Notes: generated by a model from the sequence alone, not told the origin. A DNA stretch of 64,000 nt from Acinetobacter pragensis (GCF_001605895.1 NZ_LUAW01000011.1:124001-188000); one strand, 5' to 3'; counted from the first letter of the stretch, positions 9,401-18,970 are shown. Made by a program: numbers and translations.

Positions 9401-10579
9401 TTGCAAAATCGGAAACTTAAAATTGGAATCGTGGTGGGAGAAGTCTCAGGAGATACCTTGGGCGCCAAGCTGATTCGCCGTTTTCGTGAGCAAGGCATTG
9501 ATGCAGAATTTGAAGGTATTGGCGGCCCGCAGATGATTGCGGAAGGCTTTAAAAGCTATTATCCGATGGATATTCTGTCGGTCATGGGCATTGTGGAAGT
9601 ATTAAAAGATATTAAAAAACTATTCGCTGTGCGTGATGGGTTGGTTGAGACTTGGGCCAAGAAACCTGTTGATGTATTTATTGGCATTGATGCGCCGGAT
9701 TTTAATCTGCGCTTGTCTAAAAGCCTGAAACGAAAACAGCTTCCGATTAAAACGGTACAATATGTCAGCCCTTCTGTGTGGGCATGGCGCCAAGGCCGGG
9801 TGCATGGCATAAAGGCCAGTATTGATTTGGTGCTGTGCTTATTTCCTTTTGAAAAGACCTTTTATAAAAAATGGGATGTGCCTGCAGCCTTTGTCGGGCA
9901 TCCATTGGCCAGTCAGCTGCCTTTGGCCAACCCAATTGCTGATGCCAAAATGGAATTGGGACTGAATCCAGTGCAAAAACACATTGCTTTATTGCCCGGC
10001 AGCCGGCGCGGTGAAATTGAGCGTCTTGGGCCTTTAGTGCTGGATGCTGCTCAAATTCTGATGCAGAAGCATCCGGACTATATCTATTTAATTCCGGCAA
10101 TTAATGATGCGCGAAAACAGCAGATAGAAGCATTGCTGAAAAACTATCCGGCTGAATTAAAAGCGAAAGTGCAATTGCTGGAAAATACAGATGCCGAATC
10201 AAAAATTGGTCGTCAAGTGATGGATGCTTCAAATATTGTGGCGCTGGCGTCAGGTACGGCAACTTTAGAAGCTATGCTGCTGCACCGTCCTATGGTGACG
10301 TTTTATCAGTTGAATTGGCTGACTTATCACGTGGTGAAATTCTTAGTTAAGATTCCTTATTATTCTTTGCCGAATATTATTGCGGGTAAAAAAGTCATTC
10401 AGGAACTCATTCAAAAAGATGCCGTACCTGAAAAATTGGCCGCAGAAATTGAAAAATTGATGAATATTGAAACTGCGCAGATTCAGGCAATGCAGCACAT
10501 TACAATGCATAAGCGATTGCTTTCGGGCAATAGTGAAGATCCTGTGCAGGCCATTTTAAACCTTTTAGAAAAACCGTAA
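9401..10579 (+). CDS. lpxB: Lipid-A-disaccharide synthase
   Basis: LpxB joins UDP-2,3-diacylglucosamine and lipid X to make the lipid A disaccharide at the inner membrane. Motifs: KIGIVVGEVSGDTLGAKL at the N terminus, YVSPSVWAWRQGR, FVGHPL, LLPGSRRGEIERLGP (GT-B nucleotide site) and ALASGTATLEAMLLHRPMVTFYQ. I place the start at a TTG (9401) because GAGGA lies 8 bases upstream and the protein then begins directly before the first strand; an ATG at 9350 would add 17 residues with no homologous look. About 392 residues, normal for the family. The UUG start would be a modest translational brake. Confidence 0.95.
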   Translation: MQNRKLKIGIVVGEVSGDTLGAKLIRRFREQGIDAEFEGIGGPQMIAEGFKSYYPMDILSVMGIVEVLKDIKKLFAVRDGLVETWAKKPVDVFIGIDAPDFNLRLSKSLKRKQLPIKTVQYVSPSVWAWRQGRVHGIKASIDLVLCLFPFEKTFYKKWDVPAAFVGHPLASQLPLANPIADAKMELGLNPVQKHIALLPGSRRGEIERLGPLVLDAAQILMQKHPDYIYLIPAINDARKQQIEALLKNYPAELKAKVQLLENTDAESKIGRQVMDASNIVALASGTATLEAMLLHRPMVTFYQLNWLTYHVVKFLVKIPYYSLPNIIAGKKVIQELIQKDAVPEKLAAEIEKLMNIETAQIQAMQHITMHKRLLSGNSEDPVQAILNLLEKP

Positions 10580-10606
10580 TGACAGTTTTTAGGTTGAGCT
10601 GGTTCT

Positions 10607-11545
10607 TTAGGCGGTTTGTTGATATTGCAGACGGTATTGACTAGGAGTTAATCCGTAGCTGCGCTTAAAGCTTTGGCTGAAGGCTGTTTCGGAAGAATAG
10701 CCGACACGATGGGCAATCTGCTGAATGGACAGCTGGCTTGAACGTAGATGCTGTGAAGCTAAACGCAGGCGGTGCTGCTGTAAATAAGCCAGCGGCGGCT
10801 CTCCTATAATTTGGGTAAACAGATTGGCGAACTTTGAACGGGACATGCAGCATTGTTCTGCCAATCCTTCCACAGTCCATGGCTGTTCCGGCTGGCCATG
10901 AATTGCAGCCAGCGCATTGGAAAGTTCTGCATGGGTTAGGGCATTCAGCCAGTTCTTGGAGTCTTTGAGCTGCGCAATATAATCGCGGACACATTCAATA
11001 AATAAAATACTGACCAGATGGTCTAATATTTTGTCCCGGCCGGGACGGATCTGATTCACTTCTACGGCTAGGAACTGCAGGCCAATCTGCAGCCATTCGG
11101 GAGCGGTGCTGCTCATAATGTGCTGAATATGCAAAAAATCCGGTAAAGCATTAAACAGCGGTTTAGCCATAATGCTGTCTACATGCCCGCGAATGGCTAA
11201 AATCATGCAAGCCTCGTGCTGCGGATATTGATCAGATTCTAAATCAATGGTTTTTTGATGCTTTTCATCAAACAGCGGCTGAATGTCCAATGCATTTTGA
11301 AATACAGGGGAGGCAGATGCCGTACAGCAATGATTTTGTCCTGAAGGCACTAAGATCAAATCACCGGATTCCAGCTGAATCCGTTCTCTATTGATATGCA
11401 GCAGTGCTTGGCCTTGCATCACGACGTAGGCAATCATTGCGCCGTGTTCATGATACTGAAAAGCCCAGTTGTTTTTCGCTTTTAAGTAGATATATTCAGA
11501 GCGGTTCAGGTGAATATCATCAAAAATTTTACTTAAAGCATCCAT
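10607..11545 (-). CDS. alkR: AraC-family regulator divergent from alkM (AlkR-like)
   Basis: A 312-residue AraC-type activator: N-terminal cupin-like ligand domain (IAYVVMQGQALLHINRERIQLESGDLILVPSGQNH) and a C-terminal double helix-turn-helix (PWTVEGLAEQCCMSRSKFANLF; then LSIQQIAHRVGYSSETAFSQSFKRSYGLTPSQYR). It is divergent from an AlkB-type alkane hydroxylase gene with a 194-bp gap, the same arrangement as alkR-alkM in Acinetobacter, where AlkR activates alkM in response to alkanes. The regulatory link is inferred from context. Confidence 0.82.
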   Translation of the reverse strand: MDALSKIFDDIHLNRSEYIYLKAKNNWAFQYHEHGAMIAYVVMQGQALLHINRERIQLESGDLILVPSGQNHCCTASASPVFQNALDIQPLFDEKHQKTIDLESDQYPQHEACMILAIRGHVDSIMAKPLFNALPDFLHIQHIMSSTAPEWLQIGLQFLAVEVNQIRPGRDKILDHLVSILFIECVRDYIAQLKDSKNWLNALTHAELSNALAAIHGQPEQPWTVEGLAEQCCMSRSKFANLFTQIIGEPPLAYLQQHRLRLASQHLRSSQLSIQQIAHRVGYSSETAFSQSFKRSYGLTPSQYRLQYQQTA

Positions 11546-11739
11546 ATTTTATCGTTCTTAATTTATTTCATTTTGGCAGGGTAAATATCTCTTCACATTA
11601 AAAAATGATGCTGAGAGGTCAGTTTCTATCAATTCATGCCAAAGACTTTGGCATAGTTTTTTTGGACGCTTGCAACTGTTCATACGCCTGAATTTCTTCA
11701 AATATAAACATAGAATAAAGAAATAGGGAAGTCCTGCAA

Positions 11740-12951
11740 ATGAATGCACCAGTAACGATCCACACTGAACCGCCGAATCAAGAACAGGCTAAGCTGCTGA
11801 CGGGTACCGCTATTGATAAAAAACGCTATGGCTGGCTGTTAAGCCCTGGCTTGCCGGTAATTGGCATGGGAATTCTGGCGGGTTATCACTTTGGACCTAA
11901 AATGACAAAAAAGGTTTTTGCCTTAGGCGGCCCATTGCTGCTGCATGTCATTATTCCTAGCATTGATGCTCTGGTGGGCGCAGATGACAACAACCCGACC
12001 GATGAAGAAATCAAAGTGTTGGTGCAAGACCCGTATTATGACCGTATTGTAAAAGTATTTATTCCGCTGCAGATGGCGGCCAATATTTTTGCTGGATATG
12101 TGGTTACCCGTAAAGATGTCTCGTTTATAGATCAAATTTTTCTAGGCATCTCTATGGGGGCTATTAATGGCATAGGGGTCAATACGGCCCATGAACTTTG
12201 CCATCGTCCGAATAAAAAAGATCATTATTGGTCACATGCGACTTTAATGCCCTTGGCTTATAACCATTTCCGCATAGAGCACCCATATGGGCACCATAAA
12301 CGCGCAGCAACGCCGGAAGACCCGGCATCTTCTAAAATGGGTGAAACTTTTTATGAGTTTTGGCCACGGACCGTTTTTGGCGGGGTTAAATCTGCCATCC
12401 AAATAGAAAAACAGCGGCTTAAACGCAAAGGCCTGTCATTTTGGAGCAAAGAGAACGAGTTGTTTCATGGCTGGGCGATGAGTGCCGGATTCCATGGCGG
12501 AATGCTGTCATTGTTTGGCAAGAAAGCGGCGCCGTATTTGGCGGCCCAAGCGCTTTATGGCATCAGCTTATTTGAAATAATTAATTATATTGAACATTAT
12601 GGCTTAAAGCGTGAACAAAAAGCTGACGGCAGCTATGCGCGAACGATGCCGGAACACAGCTGGAACAATAACAATGTGGTGACCAATTTGTTCCTGTATC
12701 AGCTGCAGCGCCACTCCGATCATCATGCATATCCGACACGGCCTTTTCAGGCGCTGCGTCATTTTGATGAAGCGCCGGAGCTGCCGAGCGGCTATGCAAC
12801 GATGCTGATTCCAGCCCTGATTCCATCACTGTGGTTTAAAATGATGGATAAGCGTGTGTATGATCATTATGAGGGGGATTTGATGAAAGCTAATATTTCT
12901 CCAAAACGCCGTGAACGGATTTTAAGAAAGTTTGGCTTAATGGGGGCTTAG
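11740..12951 (+). CDS. alkM: Alkane 1-monooxygenase (AlkB/AlkM type)
   Basis: An integral-membrane di-iron hydroxylase that oxidises the terminal carbon of medium/long n-alkanes, using electrons from rubredoxin. 403 residues. The histidine boxes are all present: HELCH (residue ~150), HPYGHHKRA, and LQRHSDHHAYPTRPFQ, plus the family-specific NYIEHYGL. Hydrophobic spans around residues 35-55, 65-80, 105-130 and 240-265 match the six-helix topology. It is preceded by a good GGGAAG ribosome-binding site. Rubredoxin and rubredoxin reductase are not in the window, as usual in Acinetobacter, where they lie elsewhere. Confidence 0.95.
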   Translation: MNAPVTIHTEPPNQEQAKLLTGTAIDKKRYGWLLSPGLPVIGMGILAGYHFGPKMTKKVFALGGPLLLHVIIPSIDALVGADDNNPTDEEIKVLVQDPYYDRIVKVFIPLQMAANIFAGYVVTRKDVSFIDQIFLGISMGAINGIGVNTAHELCHRPNKKDHYWSHATLMPLAYNHFRIEHPYGHHKRAATPEDPASSKMGETFYEFWPRTVFGGVKSAIQIEKQRLKRKGLSFWSKENELFHGWAMSAGFHGGMLSLFGKKAAPYLAAQALYGISLFEIINYIEHYGLKREQKADGSYARTMPEHSWNNNNVVTNLFLYQLQRHSDHHAYPTRPFQALRHFDEAPELPSGYATMLIPALIPSLWFKMMDKRVYDHYEGDLMKANISPKRRERILRKFGLMGA

Positions 12952-12973
12952 TTTGAACGTAAGCCTAATGCAT

Positions 12974-13849
12974 TCATATTTGACGCATTAAGTTTTCTTG
13001 CTGGGTGCTGCAGACTAAGTAGCCGTTTTGCCACATTTGGCCATAACTTAAACCGCGGGCATGTGCAGTGATGGCGGTTTTCATTTCATACAGCATCGAC
13101 TCATCGGCTCGAAAGGGCCTATGGAAATATATGGCATGATCTAAACTGGCATGAATGATTTTATTTGAGGCATAGCTGAGGCCATGCAGATTAAATGCAG
13201 CGGTATATAAGTTGTAATCTGAGTAATACGCCGCAATGGCTTGATGTAAGGCGCAAGAATGCAGATTTGAGCCAGACTCTATATTTTCTGATAAAGGTTC
13301 AAAAGTTTTGAGATATTCTGTATAGACAGATTCTTCCTGCTTGGGTTGAAATGGATGACTAAAAGTCACGGGACGGGATTCAATATTAAACGTCTGCATG
13401 AACGCCTCACGGTGTTCGAATGGAAGGCTGTTCTGAATCTGCTGCTTATGCCATTGTTCGGTCTGCAGCTGTTCTGCTGGCGGATATACCGGTTGAGGGC
13501 TTTGGTAATTCAATCCATCCTCAGTTTTCATATAAGACAGCATGGCTGTAAAAATCCGTTTGCCAAATTGCAGGGCGTTGACTTGAACCGTACAAAAACT
13601 AAAGCTGTCTCTTAATATTTCTGTTTTATATAGAACCGGTACGGAAGCACAGCCTGCACACAGGAAATAGGCATGCAGGCTGTGCAGCGTTTTAGATGTT
13701 GAAGGCGCTGCTGCCATAATGCTTTGCGCCAGTAATTGGCCGCCAAATATGCGCGTTCCCAAAATAGGCTGGCTTTGTCCTAAAAAATATTCATGGCTTT
13801 TCTGTTCAGGCGTCAGCATCTGAATTAAGTTTTGTGCAGCTGTTGTCAT
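12974..13849 (-). CDS. tesB: Acyl-CoA thioesterase II
   Basis: Hydrolyses fatty acyl-CoA to free acid and CoA. 291 residues with a double hot-dog fold. Signatures: FGGQLLAQSIMAA and SLHAYFLCAGCASVPVLY in the first half; a catalytic-Asp segment IAAYYSDYNLYTAAF, SLDHAIYFHRPFRADESMLYEM and C-terminal YLVCSTQQENLMR in the second, matching the Asp/Thr(Ser)/Gln triad region of TesB. It converges on alkM with 22 bp between stops; with alkane oxidation next door it may help turn over acyl-CoA, but this is context only. Confidence 0.9.
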   Translation of the reverse strand: MTTAAQNLIQMLTPEQKSHEYFLGQSQPILGTRIFGGQLLAQSIMAAAPSTSKTLHSLHAYFLCAGCASVPVLYKTEILRDSFSFCTVQVNALQFGKRIFTAMLSYMKTEDGLNYQSPQPVYPPAEQLQTEQWHKQQIQNSLPFEHREAFMQTFNIESRPVTFSHPFQPKQEESVYTEYLKTFEPLSENIESGSNLHSCALHQAIAAYYSDYNLYTAAFNLHGLSYASNKIIHASLDHAIYFHRPFRADESMLYEMKTAITAHARGLSYGQMWQNGYLVCSTQQENLMRQI

Positions 13850-14008
13850 TTTGCAGTGAACTACTTTTTAATATTTTCTAAGTTAGAGCATTTCAATTTT
13901 AAAACAAGCTAAATTTGCCAAGGCTGATGTTAACATTGTTCAAGCCCTGCAAATTTATATGTAAAAGACATATAATCAACACATTGCTGTGTAAATGCTG
14001 ATGATGAA

Positions 14009-14476
14009 ATGACACCTGCTTGCAAACTTTTAAAATCACAAAAAATTGAATTTTCGATTCATGAATATGACCATGACCCAGATGCAAAAAGCTTTGGTCT
14101 AGAAGCCGCAGAAAAACTTGGGCTGCAGGTCGCAGAAGTCTTTAAGACACTGATGGTGACTGATGAAAAAAATTACTTTGTCGCCGTATTGCCCGTTCAT
14201 CATCAGCTGAGCTTAAAAAAAGTAGCGGCAGCATTTGGCTGTAAAAAATTAAAAATGGCCGATCCTAAGGATGCAGAGCGTTTAACGGGTTATTTAGTTG
14301 GCGGGATCAGTCCAGTCGGGCAGAAGAAGCGTTTGAAAACGGTGATTGATGCATCGGCAGAAAGTATGGATAAAATCTATGTGAGCGGCGGCAAGCGCGG
14401 ATTGGATATTGGCTTAAAGCCGCAAGATTTAGCCAAGGTGCTTGGCGCTGCTTTTGCAGATGTGATTGATGAATGA
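14009..14476 (+). CDS. ybaK: Cys-tRNA(Pro)/Cys-tRNA(Cys) deacylase, YbaK/EbsC type
   Basis: Trans-editing factor that hydrolyses Cys mischarged on tRNA-Pro. 155 residues, normal length. Motifs: [23 protein letters not shown] at the N terminus, [13 protein letters not shown], the invariant lysine region [21 protein letters not shown], and the Gly-rich [22 protein letters not shown], followed by [17 protein letters not shown]. The ATG at 14009 is the only sensible start. Confidence 0.93.
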   Translation: MTPACKLLKSQKIEFSIHEYDHDPDAKSFGLEAAEKLGLQVAEVFKTLMVTDEKNYFVAVLPVHHQLSLKKVAAAFGCKKLKMADPKDAERLTGYLVGGISPVGQKKRLKTVIDASAESMDKIYVSGGKRGLDIGLKPQDLAKVLGAAFADVIDE

Positions 14477-14877
14477 TGGGCTGAACTCTGCAATTATTAT
14501 GATGAGAAGCAGAAGATAGCATCTTCAGTATTGCCTATAGTGAGGAATGTTAATACCTGATCTATGCGCATGATAAACAATCATTCTATGGTGAGTGTAG
14601 TGTATTGATCAAAGGCGGCTCAGGCTGCTTTTTCTGTTTTATTGCCATGTCGTAGAATGTGTGATGAAAATATCGAATCACAATAAAAATTTTACGGTCT
14701 CCAGTCTTGCCAATGGAAATGGCTAAATGGCGCAATTATGCCGTGTAGGACAGTGGAAAATGAGCCAATAGAATTAAAAGTGAATGAAATTCATCTTAAT
14801 ATGAATATTGATAAAGAAAGAAGCCGTTATAAATTTTAAGAATCATGTTTAAATAAGCCCAGTAATTTAAATGTGAA
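14477..14877. other. Intergenic, no gene recognised (401 bp)
   Basis: Precedes the cobalamin operon. I looked for a cobalamin riboswitch (B12 box and the GCCACTG region) on the plus strand and did not find one. No ORF with coding character. Confidence 0.5.
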
Positions 14878-15510
14878 TTGTCCGTGTTTCTTTTGCCTTC
14901 AATGCCTGTGGTTCCAACGTGCGCTCATGACTATCCTGAGTGGCACAAAGGCCGCAATGCATTTTCTTTATGGTATTTAGAAGTCCATTCTCCAGCGCTG
15001 CTGACTTATTTGGATCAGCTGCGGGCCGCATTTTCCGATCAGTTATTTCAGCCCAATACCCGCCAATTTCACATTACTTTATTCATCTGCGGTTTTCTTG
15101 CGGAAAGTATTGAACATGATGATGATTTTCCGAAGCAAAAATTAGCAGCGCAATGCAGTCAATTGCAGGCTTTGAATCTACCGCCATTTAAACTGAAGAC
15201 AGGCAAGCTGAATAGCTTTGAAAGCGCACTCTTCATTGAAATAGAAGATCCCGCACAAAATCTAAACTGTATTCGGCAGCAGCTGTATCAATGTTCAGAT
15301 GAAATTGCGCCGCTGAGTTACTGCCCGCATATTACAATTGGCCTGTATGGCCATGCTTTGAACAGCAATGAAATTTTCTTACGCATGCAGCAAATTCAGC
15401 AGCAGAGTTTTGAGTTTGAAGTGCAGCAGGTGACTTTTGGCACCTATGCCGCGCAGCAGCTGCAAGGGCCGCTTACAGCGTATCAGCAATTTGAATTGGG
15501 TGGTTTATGA
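14878..15510 (+). CDS. 2H-phosphoesterase / 2'-5' RNA ligase-like protein heading the cob operon
   Basis: About 200 residues with two H-x-T-x motifs, FHITLF (near residue 63) and PHITIGLY (near residue 150), the hallmark of the 2H phosphoesterase superfamily (LigT-like, cyclic phosphodiesterases). Its stop overlaps the cobU start (ATGA), so the two are translationally coupled; that ties it to cobalamin assembly, but no such step is established that I know of. The start is uncertain: TTG at 14878, GTG at 14884 or ATG at 14902 are in frame. Substrate unknown. Confidence 0.72.
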   Translation: MSVFLLPSMPVVPTCAHDYPEWHKGRNAFSLWYLEVHSPALLTYLDQLRAAFSDQLFQPNTRQFHITLFICGFLAESIEHDDDFPKQKLAAQCSQLQALNLPPFKLKTGKLNSFESALFIEIEDPAQNLNCIRQQLYQCSDEIAPLSYCPHITIGLYGHALNSNEIFLRMQQIQQQSFEFEVQQVTFGTYAAQQLQGPLTAYQQFELGGL

Positions 15511-16028
15511 TTCAGCTCATTTTAGGTGGGGCCCGTTCAGGGAAGAGCCGCTTAGCCGAACAGACAGCAATTTTATCGGGCTTGCCAGTCATTTATATTG
15601 CCACAGCACAGGCTTGGGATGATGAAATGCATCAGCGGATTGAGCATCATCAGGCACAGCGTCCTAAGGAATGGAGCTTGGCAGAAGAACCTTTGTATTT
15701 GGCTGAGCGCTTGCAGCAGATAGATCAGGCCGGACAAGTCATATTGATTGACTGCCTGACTTTGTGGATGAGCAACATGCTTATGCAGGATGTGGCGGGG
15801 CTGCAAGACAACGAATGCACAAAGTTGCTGCAGATTTTGCCCAAACTAAAATCTGAGATCATTTTGGTCAGTAATGAAACAGGCTTAGGTGTTGTGCCTA
15901 TGGGGCAAATCAGCCGTAAATTTGTTGATGAAAGCGGGCGTCTGCATCAGCAATTGGGGCAAATTGCCGACAAAGTTATATTTTGTGTCGCGGGTTTTCC
16001 CATGATTTTGAAAGGAGATAAAGCATGA
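15507..16028 (+). CDS. cobU: Adenosylcobinamide kinase / adenosylcobinamide-phosphate guanylyltransferase
   Basis: Bifunctional enzyme of nucleotide-loop assembly: phosphorylates adenosylcobinamide and transfers GMP to it. 173 residues. P-loop LILGGARSGKSRLAEQ at residues 3-18, ATAQAWDDEMHQRIEHHQAQRP (guanylylated-histidine region), ILIDCLTLWMSNML and VSNETGLGVVPMGQISRKFVDESGRLHQQL are diagnostic. It overlaps the upstream 2H gene and the downstream cobT gene by 4 bp each, so it lies in a tight operon. Confidence 0.96.
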   Translation: MIQLILGGARSGKSRLAEQTAILSGLPVIYIATAQAWDDEMHQRIEHHQAQRPKEWSLAEEPLYLAERLQQIDQAGQVILIDCLTLWMSNMLMQDVAGLQDNECTKLLQILPKLKSEIILVSNETGLGVVPMGQISRKFVDESGRLHQQLGQIADKVIFCVAGFPMILKGDKA

Positions 16029-17077
16029 ACTGGTGGTTGAATGCGTGTAAAGCGCCAAGTGAAGAAGCGAAACAGCAGGCTGAGGCGCGTCAGCTTCAAC
16101 TCACTAAACCGACAGGCTCATTGTCAGAATTGGAGCGTACTGCTGTACAGCTGGCCGCTTTACAAAATCAAGTCAAGCCTGAAATTAAGCTGCCGTGGAT
16201 TACTGTTTTTGCGGGCGATCATGGGGTGATGGAAGAAAATATCTCCGCTTATCCGCAGGCGGTGACCCGCCAAATGCTGCAGAATTTTGCATCTGGCGGC
16301 GCCTGCATCAGCGTCATTGCCAAAGAATATAATGCCCAGCTGCAAGTGATTGATTGCGGTTCAGTCGGGGAAGCATATGAATACGCTGGAGTAGAGCGTC
16401 ATTGCATTATGCCGGGCACAGCCAATTTTGCGAAACAGCTTGCCATGACTGAAGCGCAGTGCTTAGAGGCAATGAATTTAGGCCGCCAAAGTGCTGAAAA
16501 AGCGTTGGCACAGAACGCTTCGATTTATATTGCCGGTGAAATGGGGATTGGCAACACCTGTTCAGCGTCTGCCGTCGCCTGTTTTTTATTAAATGAACCC
16601 GCGGAGCAGCTGACAGGCGTCGGTACCGGAATTCGTGCAGAGCAGCTGGCGCATAAAAAGCAGGTTATTGATCAGGCGCTGGCGCTGCATAAAAATTACG
16701 TTGCTCAAGATGCCTTTAAAGCCTTATGCGCAGTCGGCGGTTTGGAAATTGCCGCTATGGCAGGGGCTTATATCCGATGCGCGCAAATTGGCTTGCCAAT
16801 AGTGGTGGATGGTTTTATTTCCACAGTATCGGCGTTAATTGCTGTTCGGTTGAATCCAGAAGTTCGTGACTGGATGCTGTTCGGACATCAATCAGCTGAA
16901 TATGGGCACCGGCGCTTGCTGGATGAACTTCAGGCTCAGCCGCTGCTGAAGCTGAATTTGCGTTTGGGCGAAGGCAGCGGTGCAGGCGCATCATTGGGCA
17001 TCATTAAGCTGGCCTGCAGTCTGCACAATAACATGGCGACTTTTGCCGAGGCCGCGGTCATCGGTGAAAAAGTTTAG
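16025..17077 (+). CDS. cobT: Nicotinate-nucleotide-dimethylbenzimidazole phosphoribosyltransferase
   Basis: Makes alpha-ribazole phosphate, the lower-ligand nucleotide of cobalamin. 350 residues, normal for CobT. Signatures: LTKPTGSLSELERTAVQLAALQ, VFAGDHGVMEENISAYPQAVT, AGEMGIGNTCSASAV, and a C-terminal LRLGEGSGAGASLGI containing the catalytic glutamate region. Start ATG overlaps the cobU stop. Part of the 14.9-18.5 kb cob operon. Confidence 0.97.
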   Translation: MNWWLNACKAPSEEAKQQAEARQLQLTKPTGSLSELERTAVQLAALQNQVKPEIKLPWITVFAGDHGVMEENISAYPQAVTRQMLQNFASGGACISVIAKEYNAQLQVIDCGSVGEAYEYAGVERHCIMPGTANFAKQLAMTEAQCLEAMNLGRQSAEKALAQNASIYIAGEMGIGNTCSASAVACFLLNEPAEQLTGVGTGIRAEQLAHKKQVIDQALALHKNYVAQDAFKALCAVGGLEIAAMAGAYIRCAQIGLPIVVDGFISTVSALIAVRLNPEVRDWMLFGHQSAEYGHRRLLDELQAQPLLKLNLRLGEGSGAGASLGIIKLACSLHNNMATFAEAAVIGEKV

Positions 17078-17117
17078 GATAGATCAAACATTATTTTGGC
17101 AGGATTGAGAAAATCAG

Positions 17118-17720
17118 ATGCTTCAGATTGATCTGCTTCGTCACGGAAAAACCGAGTTGAGCCATACGCTGCGAGGATCAACGGATGATGCTCTGACGGC
17201 TGAAGGCTGGCAGCAGATGCAGCAGACATTGGAGCAATCTTTAAATGCTGAAATGGCTTGGGATGTGATTTTCAGTTCTCCGCTGCAGCGCTGCCATCAG
17301 TTTGCGGCACAAACTGCCCAACGGCTGGGGCTGGAATTGAAGGTGCTGCCCAGTTTGCAAGAAATGCACTTTGGCGATTGGGAAGCCGCAGCAGTACAGC
17401 ACATTTATGAAACTGAACCGAAAGCGCTGGAACAGTTTTGGCTTCAGCCAACTCAGTTCAGCCCGCCAAATGCTGAAAATATTCAAGATTTTGAAAAACG
17501 GGTCATGTCAGGGCTTGGGCAGATGTTTGAAATTCTGCAAAGCCGCAACTATCAGCGCGCGCTGGTTGTCACGCATGGCGGAGTGATTAAATTGCTGAAA
17601 TGCAAAGCGCTGCAGCATCCCTTGGATGATCTGCTGAAAATGACAGCAGAATTAGGCCAATTAAGCCATTTTGAATTAGATGATGCAGACACTTTTCGCT
17701 TAGTGGAAAATCAATCATGA
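17118..17720 (+). CDS. cobC: Alpha-ribazole phosphatase-like histidine phosphatase
   Basis: Histidine phosphatase superfamily, 200 residues: LLRHGKTELSH at the N terminus (catalytic RHG), FSSPLQRCHQFAAQTAQRL, LQEMHFGDWE with the acid, and LVVTHGGVIKLL carrying the second catalytic His. Its place between cobT and cobS supports the CobC role of dephosphorylating alpha-ribazole-5'-phosphate or adenosylcobalamin-5'-phosphate. It overlaps cobS by 4 bp. Confidence 0.9.
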   Translation: MLQIDLLRHGKTELSHTLRGSTDDALTAEGWQQMQQTLEQSLNAEMAWDVIFSSPLQRCHQFAAQTAQRLGLELKVLPSLQEMHFGDWEAAAVQHIYETEPKALEQFWLQPTQFSPPNAENIQDFEKRVMSGLGQMFEILQSRNYQRALVVTHGGVIKLLKCKALQHPLDDLLKMTAELGQLSHFELDDADTFRLVENQS

Positions 17721-18463
17721 CACCTTTCTGGATAGCCTTGCAGTTTTTGACCACATTTCCAGTTCATCTGAAAAGCATGCCCAGCAAGCAGCAGAATGGG
17801 CAGTCCTTGCTGTTTTACCCGCTGGTTGGTTTGATGATTGGGCTGATTCTTTTTGCAGTGGCTTTGATATTGCAGGCTATACCGGCCATTCTTTTGTCCA
17901 GCATCGTTTTAGTGGCTTGGATTTGGCTGACAGGCGGTCTTCATCTGGACGGTTTGGCTGATACCGCTGATGCATGGGTCGGCGGTTTTGGCGATGCCGA
18001 ACGTACACTGACGATTATGAAAGATCCTGCATGCGGTCCAATTGGCGTGCTGAGTTTAATTATTATCTGTGTATTAAAGTGGTCGGCTATTTATCTGCTG
18101 CTGCAAAAACAGCTGTATAGCGCGTTAATTCTGTTTCCAATTTTAGGACGATTGGCGCCGATATACCTGTTTCTTACAACAGAGTATGTGCGTGAAAAAG
18201 GCTTGGGCAACTCCATTGCTGATTTTATTCCGCGCACAGCGTCGTGGGCATTATTTGCCGCAGTAATCGCAGCCTCAGGGTATTTTGCATGGCTAGGATT
18301 GGCCGCCAGTCTGAGCATATTGATAACATTGCTTTACCTGCGCCGTAAATTTATTCAGCGTATCGGCGGCATTACTGGCGATACCATTGGGGCAAGCATT
18401 GAAATTACGGAATGCATCGGTTTATTAACCTTTATTTTAGGCAGTTTTTATATTGCTGTTTAA
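17717..18463 (+). CDS. cobS: Adenosylcobinamide-GDP ribazoletransferase (cobalamin synthase)
   Basis: Integral membrane enzyme joining adenosylcobinamide-GDP and alpha-ribazole. 248 residues with about six to seven hydrophobic spans. Hallmark WLTGGLHLDGLADTADAW with the acidic D-x3-D motif, GDAERTLTIMKDPACGPIGVL, and GGITGDTIGASIEITE near the C terminus. Last gene of the cob operon; no obvious terminator hairpin is seen right behind it. Confidence 0.97.
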   Translation: MTPFWIALQFLTTFPVHLKSMPSKQQNGQSLLFYPLVGLMIGLILFAVALILQAIPAILLSSIVLVAWIWLTGGLHLDGLADTADAWVGGFGDAERTLTIMKDPACGPIGVLSLIIICVLKWSAIYLLLQKQLYSALILFPILGRLAPIYLFLTTEYVREKGLGNSIADFIPRTASWALFAAVIAASGYFAWLGLAASLSILITLLYLRRKFIQRIGGITGDTIGASIEITECIGLLTFILGSFYIAV

Positions 18464-18579
18464 ATGAAGGCGTCTTTTTTATAATTCAGTTCTAAAATGA
18501 GAAATAGTAATGCAAATCATCTTGGTCGATTATTTCCTGCTATGAGTATTCTCTATGTCAATTGATTAATTATTCACAT

Positions 18580-18892
18580 AACTTTCCTATAGAGATAATA
18601 CAAATACTGAATTTACCATGCAGTGTGACCAGCCTTACATGATCCGTTTTAATAATATGAAATGAATAGCGGCAGCGGCAATAACGGTATGCTGAAATAT
18701 CTCAATCATTCCATTTGCACACAGCAAGCAGTTGAAACTCAGTATGGAAAATTAAACTGGAATACTGCCGCTGCACAGCCTGATCATACTAAAAACCGCT
18801 ATGTGGTGACTGTGCGTGTAGCAGACAGAATATCGCCGCTACTGCCCGCCGGCGAGTATAAAGATCAATTGTCCGTTTACATTGAATATTGA
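18580..18892 (+). pseudogene. Frameshifted remnant of a spore-coat-U (Csu pilin-like) protein
   Basis: An intact 76-codon reading frame from 18662 reads NSGSGNNGMLKYL, then NRYVVTVRVADRISPLLPAGEYKDQLSVYIEY, which is the C-terminal half of an SCPU domain (GSGNNG-L-Y and LPAG-Y-D-x-V-x-I-x-Y). In the preceding frame, just upstream, TEFTMQCDQPYMIRFNNMK gives the matching N-terminal part (C-x-x-PY-I-x-x-N-N), ending in a stop at the frame switch near 18660. No signal peptide or further upstream coding is visible. I read it as a 5'-truncated, frameshifted gene, not a functional one. Confidence 0.7.
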
Positions 18893-18970
18893 TAAAGCAA
18901 TTCTAACGCGGCCATATATCATTTAAAAATAATATTTATATGGCCTGATACAGATGATTTTTTGAATCCT

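Noticed and set aside
14477..14877. Cobalamin riboswitch before the cob operon
   Set aside because: I searched by eye for the B12 box and adjoining stems and did not find them.
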